Shown one piece after another: positions 53,956 to 62,061 of a stretch of 64,000 nt of DNA. Location of the stretch: contig JAENYE010000001.1 of the NCBI GenBank assembly GCA_016841955.1, positions 818,025-882,024 of the forward strand, written 5' to 3'. The stretch's first letter is position 1. Each line of letters begins with the position of its first letter. A model generated the notes under the pieces. It ran no database searches. It was not told the origin of the DNA and saw only the letters and a list, made by a program, of their open reading frames with translations. A program made the position numbers and the translations under genes. The DNA is from Methanobacteriota archaeon. GTDB lineage: Archaea > Halobacteriota > Methanomicrobia > Methanomicrobiales > Methanoculleaceae.

Positions 53956-56070
53956 ATGAAGATGAGCGTTCGCCAGGACTGCAAACGGCAACCTGCGGTT
54001 GAAGGCTCCGGCGGGCGCAGAGCCCCCGGGGAGGCCGACCGATGGATGGACGAAACACTTGAGTACCGGGGGAAGGAATACTCATGGGCACATGCCCTCC
54101 TCCCGAGGACCGGGGAGAGGACGAAATCCTCCACAGAGAATACAAGAGGGTACCGGATGGCAGGAAACGAGCGCAAGAACCCGGTGGTCCCGGTCATCGC
54201 CGGTGTGGCAATGAATGTAGCCGGGCGCAACCTGGTGGAAGAGGAGCCGGAGAGGGTACTGGAAGAGCTGGAGAAGATCGTCAATCGAAGTCCGGCCGTT
54301 GCGTTTCTCTGGCGTGCGACGGAGGGATGGCCGGTCGAATTCGTATCCGAAAACGTCCGCCAGTTCGGCTATACGCCGGCGGATTTCACATCGGGCCGCA
54401 TTCTCTACGCCCGGATCATCCACCCCCAGGACCTGGAACGGGTAACGGCGGAGGTCTTCCGGTACAGCCGCGAAGGGCGCGACGAGTTCGTTCACGAGTA
54501 CCGGATTCTCACGGCCTCCGGCGAAGTCCGCTGGCTTGACGATCGGACCTGGATCCGCCGCGATCAAAACGGCGCCGTCACCCACTACCAGGGGGTCGTG
54601 CTCGACGTAACCGAGCGCAAACGGGCGGAGGAGGCGCTGCGGGAGAGCGAGGAGCGCTACCGCTCCCTGATCGAGCTCATGCCGGAAGCCATCGCCGTAC
54701 ACCGGGACGGAACCATCATCTACGTGAATCCTGCCTGCGTCCGGATCGCAGGCGGGAAGAGTCCCGAAGACCTCGTGGGCAGATCGATTTACCAGTTCGT
54801 TCACCCTGAGTTCCGCGATCTCGTCGCCGAGCGTGTCATCCGGCAGCAGCAGGGGGGCACAATCTCCCCACCGATCGAAGAGAAATTCCTGACCCTCGAC
54901 GGCAGAACCCGCTGGGTCGAAATCACCGGGGCCCCTATGTTCTACCAGGGCCAGCCTGCGAATCTGGCTATTTTCCGGGACATCTCTGACCGAAAACTGG
55001 CGGAGGAGAGGATCCGGCAAGCAGAGCACCGCAGCGCCGTCCTTCTCGGTGCCATCCCCGACCTGATGTTCGTCCTTTCCCGTGAGGGGGAATACCGGGA
55101 CTTTCAGGTACCGGATGTACGTCTGCTCGCGCTTCCCCCCGATGAGATCATCGGCAAAAACATTCGCGATGTAGGGTTTTCTCCGGAATCCCTGGACGTC
55201 ATCCTGCAGATGGTCCGCAGAGCGATCGATACCCGGGAGCTCCAGCGTGTAGAGTACGAGCTCGCGGTGCCGTCGGGAATCAGGCAGTTTGAGGCACGTC
55301 TGCTGGCGCTGAACGACCAGGAGGTTCTCTGCATCGTCCGCGACATTACCGACCAAAAACGGGTGGAGGAGGCGCTCCGGCGCCACACCGACGACCTCAT
55401 CCGTCTGCACCGGCAACTGGAAGCCTCAAACCGGGAGGCGAACCTCTACCTCGACATCCTCACCCACGACATCGGGAACACCGAGAACGTCGCGAACCTC
55501 TACGCCGACCTGCTCATCGAGTCCCTGGAGGGAGAGGAGGCCCGGTACGCGGAGCAGTTGCAGCGCAGCATCCGGAAGAGCATCGAGATCCTGCGCACCG
55601 TCTCCACCATCCGCCGGATTCATCAGGCATCCCCTGAGCTCAAGCCGATGGACCTCGACGCGGTCATCCGGAGGGCGATCGAGGCCTTCCCGGGCGGCAC
55701 CTTCCGCTACGAAGGGACACAGTACCGGGTCATGGCGGACGATCTGCTCTCCGTGGTCTTCAACAACCTGATCGGCAACGTCGTCAGGTTCGGCGGTCCC
55801 GAAGTCGTAGTCACCGTCCGGGTCGAGGAAGAGGACGGGTCCGTCGTGGTAACGGTCGCGGACACCGGTCCCGGCGTCCCGGACGACGAGAAGGACGCGA
55901 TCTTCCACCGCTACGAAGAGCAGAAACGGGGCGTCGGCGAAGGGCTCGGGCTCTACCTCGTGCAGATCCTCGCCGAGCGGTACGGGGGGCGGGTCTGGGT
56001 CGAGGACCGCATACCGGGCCACCCGGAGGAAGGGGCGGCATTCCGGTTTACGCTCGGGGTTGCCGGGTAG
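53956..56070 (+). CDS. Cytoplasmic PAS histidine kinase
   Basis: The protein of about 704 residues has three PAS domains (about residues 95-215, 220-340 and 345-465), a short coiled coil and a kinase core. The core has NLYLDILTHDIGNTENV (phosphoacceptor His near 504), NLIGNVVRFGGPE, VADTGPGVPDDEK and VGEGLGLYLVQIL. The same unusual H-box as in the two other kinases shows shared descent. I use the ATG at 53956, with GGGGTGAG 9 bases upstream; 53932 and 54157 are alternatives. The first 70 residues have a weak, possibly non-native composition. No response regulator lies next to it. Confidence 0.9.
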   Translation: MKMSVRQDCKRQPAVEGSGGRRAPGEADRWMDETLEYRGKEYSWAHALLPRTGERTKSSTENTRGYRMAGNERKNPVVPVIAGVAMNVAGRNLVEEEPERVLEELEKIVNRSPAVAFLWRATEGWPVEFVSENVRQFGYTPADFTSGRILYARIIHPQDLERVTAEVFRYSREGRDEFVHEYRILTASGEVRWLDDRTWIRRDQNGAVTHYQGVVLDVTERKRAEEALRESEERYRSLIELMPEAIAVHRDGTIIYVNPACVRIAGGKSPEDLVGRSIYQFVHPEFRDLVAERVIRQQQGGTISPPIEEKFLTLDGRTRWVEITGAPMFYQGQPANLAIFRDISDRKLAEERIRQAEHRSAVLLGAIPDLMFVLSREGEYRDFQVPDVRLLALPPDEIIGKNIRDVGFSPESLDVILQMVRRAIDTRELQRVEYELAVPSGIRQFEARLLALNDQEVLCIVRDITDQKRVEEALRRHTDDLIRLHRQLEASNREANLYLDILTHDIGNTENVANLYADLLIESLEGEEARYAEQLQRSIRKSIEILRTVSTIRRIHQASPELKPMDLDAVIRRAIEAFPGGTFRYEGTQYRVMADDLLSVVFNNLIGNVVRFGGPEVVVTVRVEEEDGSVVVTVADTGPGVPDDEKDAIFHRYEEQKRGVGEGLGLYLVQILAERYGGRVWVEDRIPGHPEEGAAFRFTLGVAG

Positions 56071-56100
56071 GGCGGCTGAAGCGCGGGCTGTAACCCGCCT

Positions 56101-56901
56101 TCATACGACGATCCACCCAACGCTTGGCAGTAGTATCGTCAAACCAAGCATCACCGCCGCCGCTACCCTCTCTCCTTTTGTTTCGGCTGTCATTCCCACC
56201 GCGATCAGCGACGGCACGAGCAGCCCGAGCGCGAACCCCCCGAGGTGCGCGTACACGTTGATGTTTTTGGTGCGCAGGTCGAGAAGGATGAAGGCTATTA
56301 CCGGGATAAGGCTGAGGAACGTCATCGAGAGGAGGGCGAATGCCAGCCGGTATGTGTCGCGGTTCGGGCTCTCAAGTATTGTCGTGTAGGCCCAGCCGAG
56401 CATCAGAAAGACGAGCAGGCCAAACAGTGCATAGCTTATCCCGGAAAACCCGGACGCCCATGCTATCCCCATGATCCTGGCGGACCAGATAGAGATCCCG
56501 GAGATCGCGAACGGGAGCAGGAGGAAGAAGACGAGGTAGGTTGCCAGAAAGAATTTCGGGGGCATCCGGTAGCCGATTGCGGGCAGGACGATCGTGCCGG
56601 CGAGGAAGACGGCGACAAGCAGGGAGATCGTGGTGAGAAGGTTGTTTGCGATGTGTGTCGGGTCGAATGGGTTGTGCATGTAGTTGCTCAGGAGCATGCT
56701 CGAGGGATTCGGCGTGGTCATGTTGAGGTAGATGTAGTCGAGGGTGAAGCCTGCCGGGATGATGTAGAGGATCGAGTGCTGGAAAAAGACGAGCAACGCC
56801 GCTATTCCGACAACAAAACCGAAGAAGTAAACATACTCCGATCTCGGGACGGTTTTCGCATACCCGAGGATAAAGGCGAGGTTCCCGCCGACGGAGGCCA
56901 T
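56101..56901 (-). CDS. Rhomboid-family intramembrane serine protease
   Basis: The 266-residue protein has about seven hydrophobic helices. The catalytic dyad is visible: Ser153 in the G-x-S-G motif ASGFSGISYALFG and His219 in NVYAHLGGFALGLL. HIANN in the second helix fits the oxyanion-hole Asn region. It should cut transmembrane substrates in the cytoplasmic membrane. It converges with the PAS kinase gene, with a 30-base gap. Substrates unknown. Confidence 0.85.
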   Translation of the reverse strand: MASVGGNLAFILGYAKTVPRSEYVYFFGFVVGIAALLVFFQHSILYIIPAGFTLDYIYLNMTTPNPSSMLLSNYMHNPFDPTHIANNLLTTISLLVAVFLAGTIVLPAIGYRMPPKFFLATYLVFFLLLPFAISGISIWSARIMGIAWASGFSGISYALFGLLVFLMLGWAYTTILESPNRDTYRLAFALLSMTFLSLIPVIAFILLDLRTKNINVYAHLGGFALGLLVPSLIAVGMTAETKGERVAAAVMLGLTILLPSVGWIVV

Positions 56902-57106
56902 TAAGATGGTAGTCGTCTGAGATCCGGATAAGGATTTCCTTTTTGGGTATTGGCTGAATTCGTGTGAGATGAGGGCTCATACGGCCACACGGCATCGCCC
57001 TTTAGAGTTCATTCACCGGGGAGGTCGGGTGCCGACGGGCCGCTCCGGTGCGTCGCCCTGGCCTCCTTGCGTCTCCCGGGCGTCGCCGCCGCGAACTACT
57101 AACATC

Positions 57107-57128
57107 TACTAAATTAGTATTTCACGAA
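57107..57128. repeat. Short inverted repeat TACTAA(A)TTAGTA, copy 1
   Basis: TCTACTAAATTAGTATTTCAC lies about 40 bases past the stop of the zinc-ribbon gene. A near-identical copy with one extra A lies at 59167-59189, where it truncates a HEPN-like frame. The AT-rich inverted repeat stands out in GC-rich surroundings. Confidence 0.6.
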
Positions 57129-57168
57129 GCGCTGAAACGGGGTTGCTGTCCCTGATAGGCGGTCCCGG

Positions 57169-57390
57169 TCAGCGCTTCGTTTTGCGGTCGATTTCTTCGG
57201 TCGCCGCCTTGAAATCCTTTAAATAGTTCTCAATCGACCTGTCGGCGTCGCGAAGGGTCATGTTCTTGTTGCAGCCGCCGCAAACGATCGGTTTGTTGTC
57301 TCTAAAGTGCTCGACCGTAATCTGAAGCGCAGAACCGCAGTCCGGGCACCTTATTGTTGTTACAACCCGGCTTCTATCGACCATACTCAT
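57169..57390 (-). CDS. Small zinc-ribbon protein (73 aa)
   Basis: The protein has two CxxC knuckles, CPDC (Cys15, Cys18) and CGGC (Cys37, Cys40), which make a zinc ribbon, followed by a charged C-terminal helix (NYLKDFKAATEEIDRKTKR). It may bind nucleic acid or act as an adaptor. An AT-rich stretch AACTATTCC centred about 23 bases before the ATG suggests a leaderless mRNA. An in-frame ATG two codons later is possible. Confidence 0.8.
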   Translation of the reverse strand: MSMVDRSRVVTTIRCPDCGSALQITVEHFRDNKPIVCGGCNKNMTLRDADRSIENYLKDFKAATEEIDRKTKR

Positions 57391-57659
57391 AATTATGGCC
57401 GCTGATGGAATAGTTTTTCGATACCCGGCTTTTTTAACTATCTAATCCTGCCCGGGCTGATTCATGGTGCACTCTTCCCGCCTCCGCCACGGATATGGGC
57501 AAGGGTATGCTGATACCGACGAGCTTAAACCGGATTGCCGCAATCACGCCGAAACAGTTCCTCGGCAGAGCAAGCGGCGGGTTCTCGGTAGCCCTGAACC
57601 TCGGCCAGTTTGACCACACCCCGGCAGCTCACGCAGTCCTGAAACCCGTACGACATCCC

Positions 57660-58313
57660 TCACCCGCTAAGAACAATTCCCTGCCGGATACTATCGAAGA
57701 ATGGGGCATCCTCGGTCTTTAATCGATAGGTTTCGTCCGGGGTATGGACGATCGGGGAGAACTCCCGCGAGAGGGCGACCTGGTGCCGTTGCAGCATCTC
57801 CCGGACGGCTTCTTTTGCGGTGGTCTCGATATAGAGGTCGATATCGCTCGCAGACGTATCCTCCCCTCGTGCACAACTGCCGTAGAGTACGACGTTCGTC
57901 GTCACGCCCTGCAGGTCGCGGATGAGGGCCTGCAGTTCCAGGAGCGTGAACCAGATCTTCATTTGCCGGAGGAGGACGCTCTCCATCTTCGCCTGGTAAA
58001 AGGCGAGGTTTCCCACATCTTCACGGGTGACCAGATCCATTGCCTCCAGGTATTTGAGGTTTTTACTGACGAGCGAGACATCGCGCTCCACCATCCGCGA
58101 GAGCTCCCGGACGTGGAATTTTTTTGTATACTCTCTTCCGAGGACGACGAGGAGGATCAATGACGACTTACGGAGGAGCGACCCGTATGCATCCAGGAAG
58201 TCCCAGGGGTGGAGGTCTCCGGCCGTCGCGGGCTCCGGCGTCTCATCGTCCGGGTGTCGCCGGTCGCGATCGTTATGTTGTTTTATATTCAACATATGTT
58301 GATTTTCTCTCAT
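57660..58313 (-). CDS. Winged-helix plus nucleotidyltransferase (MNT-like) protein
   Basis: The 217-residue protein has an N-terminal winged helix (HVRELSRMVERDVSLVSKNLKYLEAMDLVTRE, about residues 65-105) and a C-terminal minimal nucleotidyltransferase with LYGSCARGEDTSASDIDLYIE, holding the GS and D-x-D residues. Fused regulators of this kind occur with HEPN partners in toxin-antitoxin systems. I choose the ATG at 58313 because a duplicated promoter segment (58298-58405 and 60021-60127) keeps ATGAGA in both copies and puts a TATA-like box about 28 bases before it. A 14-base palindrome sits in the first codons. No intact HEPN gene follows. Confidence 0.82.
   Translation of the reverse strand: MRENQHMLNIKQHNDRDRRHPDDETPEPATAGDLHPWDFLDAYGSLLRKSSLILLVVLGREYTKKFHVRELSRMVERDVSLVSKNLKYLEAMDLVTREDVGNLAFYQAKMESVLLRQMKIWFTLLELQALIRDLQGVTTNVVLYGSCARGEDTSASDIDLYIETTAKEAVREMLQRHQVALSREFSPIVHTPDETYRLKTEDAPFFDSIRQGIVLSG
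58289..58302. promoter_or_regulatory. 14-base palindrome in the start region of the MNT gene
   Basis: TCAACATATGTTGA is a perfect palindrome overlapping codons 4-8 of the winged-helix/MNT gene. A further half site TTCAACA lies about 20 bases upstream in the leader. It could be an operator for the winged helix encoded there (inference). Confidence 0.45.
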
Positions 58314-58405
58314 CGTTTGTTGAATATATGTCAAGGGTGTACATAAAGGTATCCGGATGGGGCTTTCTGTTTTGCACGGGAGTACCCGGGCGTGGTATTT
58401 GTGCA
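58298..58405. repeat. Duplicated promoter segment, copy 1
   Basis: About 108 bases similar (roughly 80 percent by eye) to 60021-60127, including CTCATCGTTTGTTGAATAT, GGGGCTTTCTGTTTTGCACGG and GGTATTTGTGCA. Copy 1 supplies the promoter and first codons of the winged-helix/MNT gene. A further related stretch, GTGCAGGAGGTGCTTGCACGAAT, follows at about 58478. Confidence 0.7.
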
Positions 58406-58763
58406 ACAGGCTGCTGCATCAATTTTTTCCTGTTCTCACAACCGTATCATCGCCGATAAAGCGTGAGCTGGGCATTTGTGCAGGAGGTGCTTGCACGAAT
58501 TATACATAACGACCATATCGCATCGCCCTCTGAAGTTCACTTTACCGGTAGACCGGGTGCAGGACCACAGTCCGGTGCCGGGAGCGGTTCTTCAGGTTCG
58601 GAGGGGTGGTTTTCCGGGCCGGGAGCGGCGACCCCCATATATAACAGTTGAATTGGCCGATTTTTCATTTACCCGGAGTTTTCTCGGCTGGTACAACGAT
58701 AGGGATATGTATATGACGGAAAACGGTAAACAGAACCATTCAAAGACGTAGCGAGGTAACTGT
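58406..58763. other. Intergenic region with AT-rich promoter-like stretches
   Basis: About 360 bases between divergent genes. It holds the second half of the duplicated segment (near 58478-58530) and TATATA-like stretches at about 58636-58643 and 58707-58713 that may drive the Lys-rich small gene. No gene of its own is convincing. Confidence 0.45.
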
Positions 58764-58901
58764 ATGCCGACGAGCAAGAAACAATTGGAGAAACTAAACA
58801 GAGCAAAGAAGGCCAAGGCAGAAGAACTCGCGCAGCAGGCGGCTGCGGGTAGCCAGGCCGCCAAGAAGAAACTCAAGAAGCTCGAGAAAAAGATAAAGTG
58901 A
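58764..58901 (+). CDS. Small Lys/Ala-rich helical protein (45 aa)
   Basis: An ATG with GAGGTAA 6 bases upstream opens a 45-residue frame that is almost wholly helical: MPTSKKQLEKLNRAKKAKAE, then an Ala/Gln-rich stretch and a Lys-rich end KKKLKKLEKKIK. It is strongly basic and may bind DNA or RNA, in the manner of small chromatin-like proteins. It is too short for most gene finders, but start signal, composition and exact stop support it. Confidence 0.65.
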   Translation: MPTSKKQLEKLNRAKKAKAEELAQQAAAGSQAAKKKLKKLEKKIK

Positions 58902-59166
58902 GCCGCCCGGAATTTCAAACCGTTTTCCTTTTCTCATTTATGGGCTGATACAAAGAAGTGCGAGCGGGTGTCCCTCTCCTGACAAAGGTGTTCTGGGACA
59001 ACCATTCTATCACCTCGTTTACAATATCTATCAGAATGTATCAAACTGATAGATTGTGTTACTAAGGATCGAAGCAATGAGTGAGATCTGCGGAGGAAGG
59101 ATTAGCGGGGTTCCCCACTGTTTCACTCATCGGTGAAGGCTTTCACCGGGTTCAAAATAAATGACT

Positions 59167-59189
59167 TCTACTAAAATTAGTATTTCACA
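59167..59189. repeat. Short inverted repeat TACTAA(A)TTAGTA, copy 2
   Basis: TCTACTAAAATTAGTATTTCAC, nearly the same as at 57107-57128. The TGA that ends the HEPN-like remnant lies inside it (59185-59187), so the repeat marks where the HEPN gene is cut. Confidence 0.55.
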
Positions 59190-59244
59190 GATCGTTGTCG
59201 ATCGCTTCCAGGATGTCGAGGAGCCGTTCATTCCCGTCCCTCAT
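59185..59244 (-). pseudogene. Truncated HEPN-like (DUF86-type) remnant
   Basis: The ATG overlaps the MNT stop (ATGA), the classic MNT-HEPN arrangement. The frame reads MRDGNERLLDILEAIDNDL and then stops. This is the usual start of DUF86/HEPN toxins, which run to about 110 residues, so over 80 percent of the gene is gone and the active site (R-x4-6-H) with it. Confidence 0.6.
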
Positions 59245-59534
59245 AACGGCACTGCCTCTTTGAGTATCCGCTTTTTATAGCGCTCCTTGAGTGCTGTCTC
59301 TGTCACCACGTCCACCCGGCAATCAAGGTCTTCCTCCAGGTCCTGGATGAGCGCGATGTGGTCGAGGAGGCTCCTGCCCGGCTCCAGCTCCACCAGGAGG
59401 TCGAGGTCGCTCTCCGGCCCGGTCTCTCCCCGGGCGACCGATCCGAAGACCCGCAGGTTTGTTGCCCCGTGCCGCCCGGCTATTGCGAGAATCCTGGACC
59501 GCTTTTTCCGGATCTGATCCAGCGTGACGGGCAT
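59241..59534 (-). CDS. Minimal nucleotidyltransferase (MNT antitoxin-like)
   Basis: The 97-residue protein has the MNT core LRVFGSVARGETGPESDLDLLVEL with the GS motif and D-x-D metal ligands, and a conserved later Asp in CRVDVVTETAL. In MNT-HEPN toxin-antitoxin pairs, MNT adds AMP to HEPN and silences it. Here the partner is only a 19-residue remnant, so this gene is an orphan antitoxin or has another role. The ATG has no strong ribosome site; a GGAGATATAAATCTCC palindrome with a TATA core lies about 30 bases upstream. Confidence 0.85.
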   Translation of the reverse strand: MPVTLDQIRKKRSRILAIAGRHGATNLRVFGSVARGETGPESDLDLLVELEPGRSLLDHIALIQDLEEDLDCRVDVVTETALKERYKKRILKEAVPL

Positions 59535-59698
59535 AGCTGTTCAATGCATTCTATCGGGAGCAGGAGATATAAATCTCCCTCACCGTGGTGTTTTGTAGAA
59601 AAGAACCGGGTGCCGGAATCCGGATGGTTATGTGTTGTCAACAGCGCCGGCCCGGATGCACACGTCGACCACCTTGACGATCTTTCGGATACCTATGG

Positions 59699-59851
59699 TT
59701 ATCGAAGTTGCTCCTTCTCGGCCAGCCGAATTGCTACCCGCATCATTTCACGCCCGCGTTGCGGTAGCTCTTCGTGGCCTTCCATGTACCGGTGAAAACG
59801 CAGCGCATCTTCTCCGGTCAATTCCAGTCCGGTTTGCAGCGGCTTCGCCAT
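59699..59851 (-). CDS. Small antitoxin-like protein (50 aa)
   Basis: The ATG at 59851 has GAGGAG 11 bases upstream and a TATA-like GTCTATATC near 59885. The frame encodes MAKPLQTGLELTGEDALRFHRYMEG, then a helix ending RVAIRLAEKEQLR. Small archaeal proteins with the pattern KPLxTGxxLxGxDAxxFxxYM often stand next to toxin genes; I recall this only by pattern. No intact toxin gene follows. Confidence 0.55.
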   Translation of the reverse strand: MAKPLQTGLELTGEDALRFHRYMEGHEELPQRGREMMRVAIRLAEKEQLR

Positions 59852-60434
59852 GGTTGCAATATCTCCTCACGGGAACAATTCTGATATAGACAGTGGGTCG
59901 TTCTTCTGTTTGAAAATATCGTGTCTCACCCGCTGCCGACATGCCTACTGTTAGTTTTCGGGCATATGTAGGTTTTGAGTTATCAAAAACACGCCGATTA
60001 TGGTAAAATATTCATCTGTTGTTGACTTTTTTCTCATCGTTTGTTGAATATGTGTCAACAGTACAAATAACGGTCCGGGTGGGGCTCTCTGTTTTGCACG
60101 GGATTACCCGGGCATGGTATTTGTGCAGGAAGTGCTTGCACGAATCATGTGACCGCATGGCATCGGCTCCGCGGTTCGTTTTTCCGGACGGGGTTTGGTC
60201 TGGATGAGTTTTCGGGCGGAGCGGTGGGGATGAGCGTTGCGTTGCGGGGGGGTGTTAGGGGCTTGGGGTGGTTAAGGCATCGGGGACATACTTTTGAAGG
60301 CCTGGAGCTGGCGCACGATCTGGTGGGCAGGAAGACGGTGTTGGATTTCACGGATCCAGCGTATACAATTGACCGGCTGCATCCAAAACCCACTTAGATG
60401 TTCCTTTTGTCGATTCATTAATTAAAGTTCGAAA
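59852..60434. other. Remnant-rich intergenic region
   Basis: About 580 bases. It contains the second copy of the duplicated promoter segment (60021-60127), followed by G-rich sequence with an 82-codon plus-strand frame (60149-60397) that I cannot support as a gene. Composition drops sharply in GC at about 60400, the border of the AT-rich cassette. Confidence 0.45.
60021..60127. repeat. Duplicated promoter segment, copy 2
   Basis: Similar to 58298-58405 with the same TTTGTTGAATAT, GTTTTGCACGGGATTACCCGGGC and GTATTTGTGCAGGA motifs. Read on the minus strand, the conserved ATGAGA opens only a 28-codon frame, so the gene once driven here appears lost. Confidence 0.7.
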
Positions 60435-61346
60435 TTATCTTGATTCACGGTAAATCGCAATGGGTGTGATAGCAATTTCAGGAAACATGACACACTGAGC
60501 CATTATTTCTACGCCTCTGAACGCATCGAAGATCCCTTGGAGAGCAGTTTCAATTTGAGTCCCACTCATGTTCAAACCTTCATGTGATCTATCTTCTGGC
60601 GGTATCGAGGATACTTGGCCAAAGATTGTCCATTCCGAAACCGGAGCCGTTCCGTACTTATAAATGATGCTTGAAATATCATCTCGTAAGTAGGTTTTAT
60701 CGATATTGCCTACAAACCGAAAATCTGGATTATCTTTGTAGGGTATGGATTTGATCACAACTCTATCCTTATAGAAGAGATCAAAAAAGAGCATAAAGCC
60801 TGAACGCATGTTTTTATCTAAGCTACCTGTCAATTCTTTTGTTAGTTGTTGAGTAGCCTTTTGGCGTTGAGCATTCGTTTTGAACTCTTGATTTTGGAGG
60901 TTGCACTCTACAAGAAATGATGCTAGGTCACCATAGTGTTCGATGAAGGATCTTAATAGACCAAAGTCATTGATATTTACAAGTCCTTTTATTAAAACGA
61001 AAGACGTATCGCCGATTACTTCTCTAATGTCATCAGAATACCTGGGATATGAGCTATTCGGTAATTCAAGCAACTCTCCATGCTCGACGAGGTAACTCTC
61101 TACCCTATTATAGATATAATCATGTAACGATCTTGTTTCGGATATTTGGCGATGTAAATTGACCTCAGCTTCGACGTGCCCCTCTAACAGAAAGGGTACT
61201 TTACCTTTTCCACCACCCGAAGCACTAGTTGAATTCCCTCTCGTTTCTTCTGTTAAATTTATTAAACCTTCCTCTGTTTGAGAAATTATGGACTTTAGGC
61301 GTTCAATGTCGACATAAATGTAATCTCGAACTCGAAAACGCTTCAT
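60435..61346 (-). CDS. DUF6414-like protein of an AT-rich cassette
   Basis: The 303-residue protein starts MKRFRVRDYIYVDIERLKSIISQTEEGL, a pattern I recall from DUF6414 proteins (a Tyr/Asp start followed by a helix with SQ); this is memory, not a search. It continues with a Gly/Ser-rich linker near residues 38-50 and mixed alpha/beta sequence. No catalytic motif is clear and there is no membrane segment. The gene is far AT-richer than the chromosome. It lies about 110 bases after a polytopic membrane protein gene on the same strand, and the pair sits next to tRNA-Leu. Confidence 0.65.
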   Translation of the reverse strand: MKRFRVRDYIYVDIERLKSIISQTEEGLINLTEETRGNSTSASGGGKGKVPFLLEGHVEAEVNLHRQISETRSLHDYIYNRVESYLVEHGELLELPNSSYPRYSDDIREVIGDTSFVLIKGLVNINDFGLLRSFIEHYGDLASFLVECNLQNQEFKTNAQRQKATQQLTKELTGSLDKNMRSGFMLFFDLFYKDRVVIKSIPYKDNPDFRFVGNIDKTYLRDDISSIIYKYGTAPVSEWTIFGQVSSIPPEDRSHEGLNMSGTQIETALQGIFDAFRGVEIMAQCVMFPEIAITPIAIYRESR

Positions 61347-61455
61347 AATATCACCTTCTTTGGTTGATTCTTGAAATGAGCATTACTAACACTTTTCTTG
61401 TGCAGAACGCCATTCACACTGAATAAGCATTTTACGGCATTAACGTACCATTCGG

Positions 61456-62061
61456 TTAAATCCGATAAGGATCTTGATGTCTCACCTCCGAAACTGCATT
61501 TTCAATAAATGCTGACAATATTAAAACTATAAGCGATATTATCAAGGAAATAGAATAGTTCACTAGCCCGTCTGTTATAGAAATCGCTGGTAACGCATAT
61601 CCACTAATAGATACGGCTAATAGCGCAAAGTTTGGAACGAATTTGGAAAAGTAATTGAGGACCACTATAAACATCGTCGGTTCATCCGAGAGTTTTGATG
61701 GGGCATAAATAAACGCACAAGCGAAGCTAAGGCATAGAAGCGATGTCGATATGTAATCAACGTTTAAAATGACAAAACCCAAGGTCACCAATAAGAAGGG
61801 TGCTAAAAACGATCCTAAGAAGTAAAACTGTAATTTTGACTTTATTTTTGTTTGCCCCCAATTGTATCCAGCGGCATATCCCAAAAAGACGAAAGTTAAA
61901 TATTTAACAACCTGATTTTCGAATAATGGTAACTGGCCTCCTGTTGTATAACTGCCCACTCCAAATCCTAAAGTGATAATGAGAAATGAGAGGAGAGCGC
62001 CAAAAATGGTGGCGTTTCGAATATCGTTATCTGTATATATTCGATTAATCCATTCAGGCAT
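61456..62061 (-). CDS. Polytopic membrane protein of the AT-rich cassette
   Basis: The 201-residue protein has about six hydrophobic helices (near residues 18-40, 52-68, 78-100, 105-120, 130-155 and 165-190) and short loops. No family is recognised. It is the upstream gene of a two-gene minus-strand unit with the DUF6414-like gene and shares its low GC. A membrane protein plus a soluble partner at a tRNA border is a common plan for defence or mobile cargo (inference). Confidence 0.7.
   Translation of the reverse strand: MPEWINRIYTDNDIRNATIFGALLSFLIITLGFGVGSYTTGGQLPLFENQVVKYLTFVFLGYAAGYNWGQTKIKSKLQFYFLGSFLAPFLLVTLGFVILNVDYISTSLLCLSFACAFIYAPSKLSDEPTMFIVVLNYFSKFVPNFALLAVSISGYALPAISITDGLVNYSISLIISLIVLILSAFIENAVSEVRHQDPYRI

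Noticed and set aside
57434-57722. Overlapping short frames on both strands between the zinc-ribbon and MNT genes
   Set aside because: No start signal, and the plus-strand frame runs over the end of the MNT gene. Possibly debris of an older gene, but nothing can be named.
60149-60397. 82-codon plus-strand frame after the second promoter copy
   Set aside because: Starts at GTG without a ribosome site, is G-rich by base composition, and shows no recognisable domain; it lies in a region of decayed genes.
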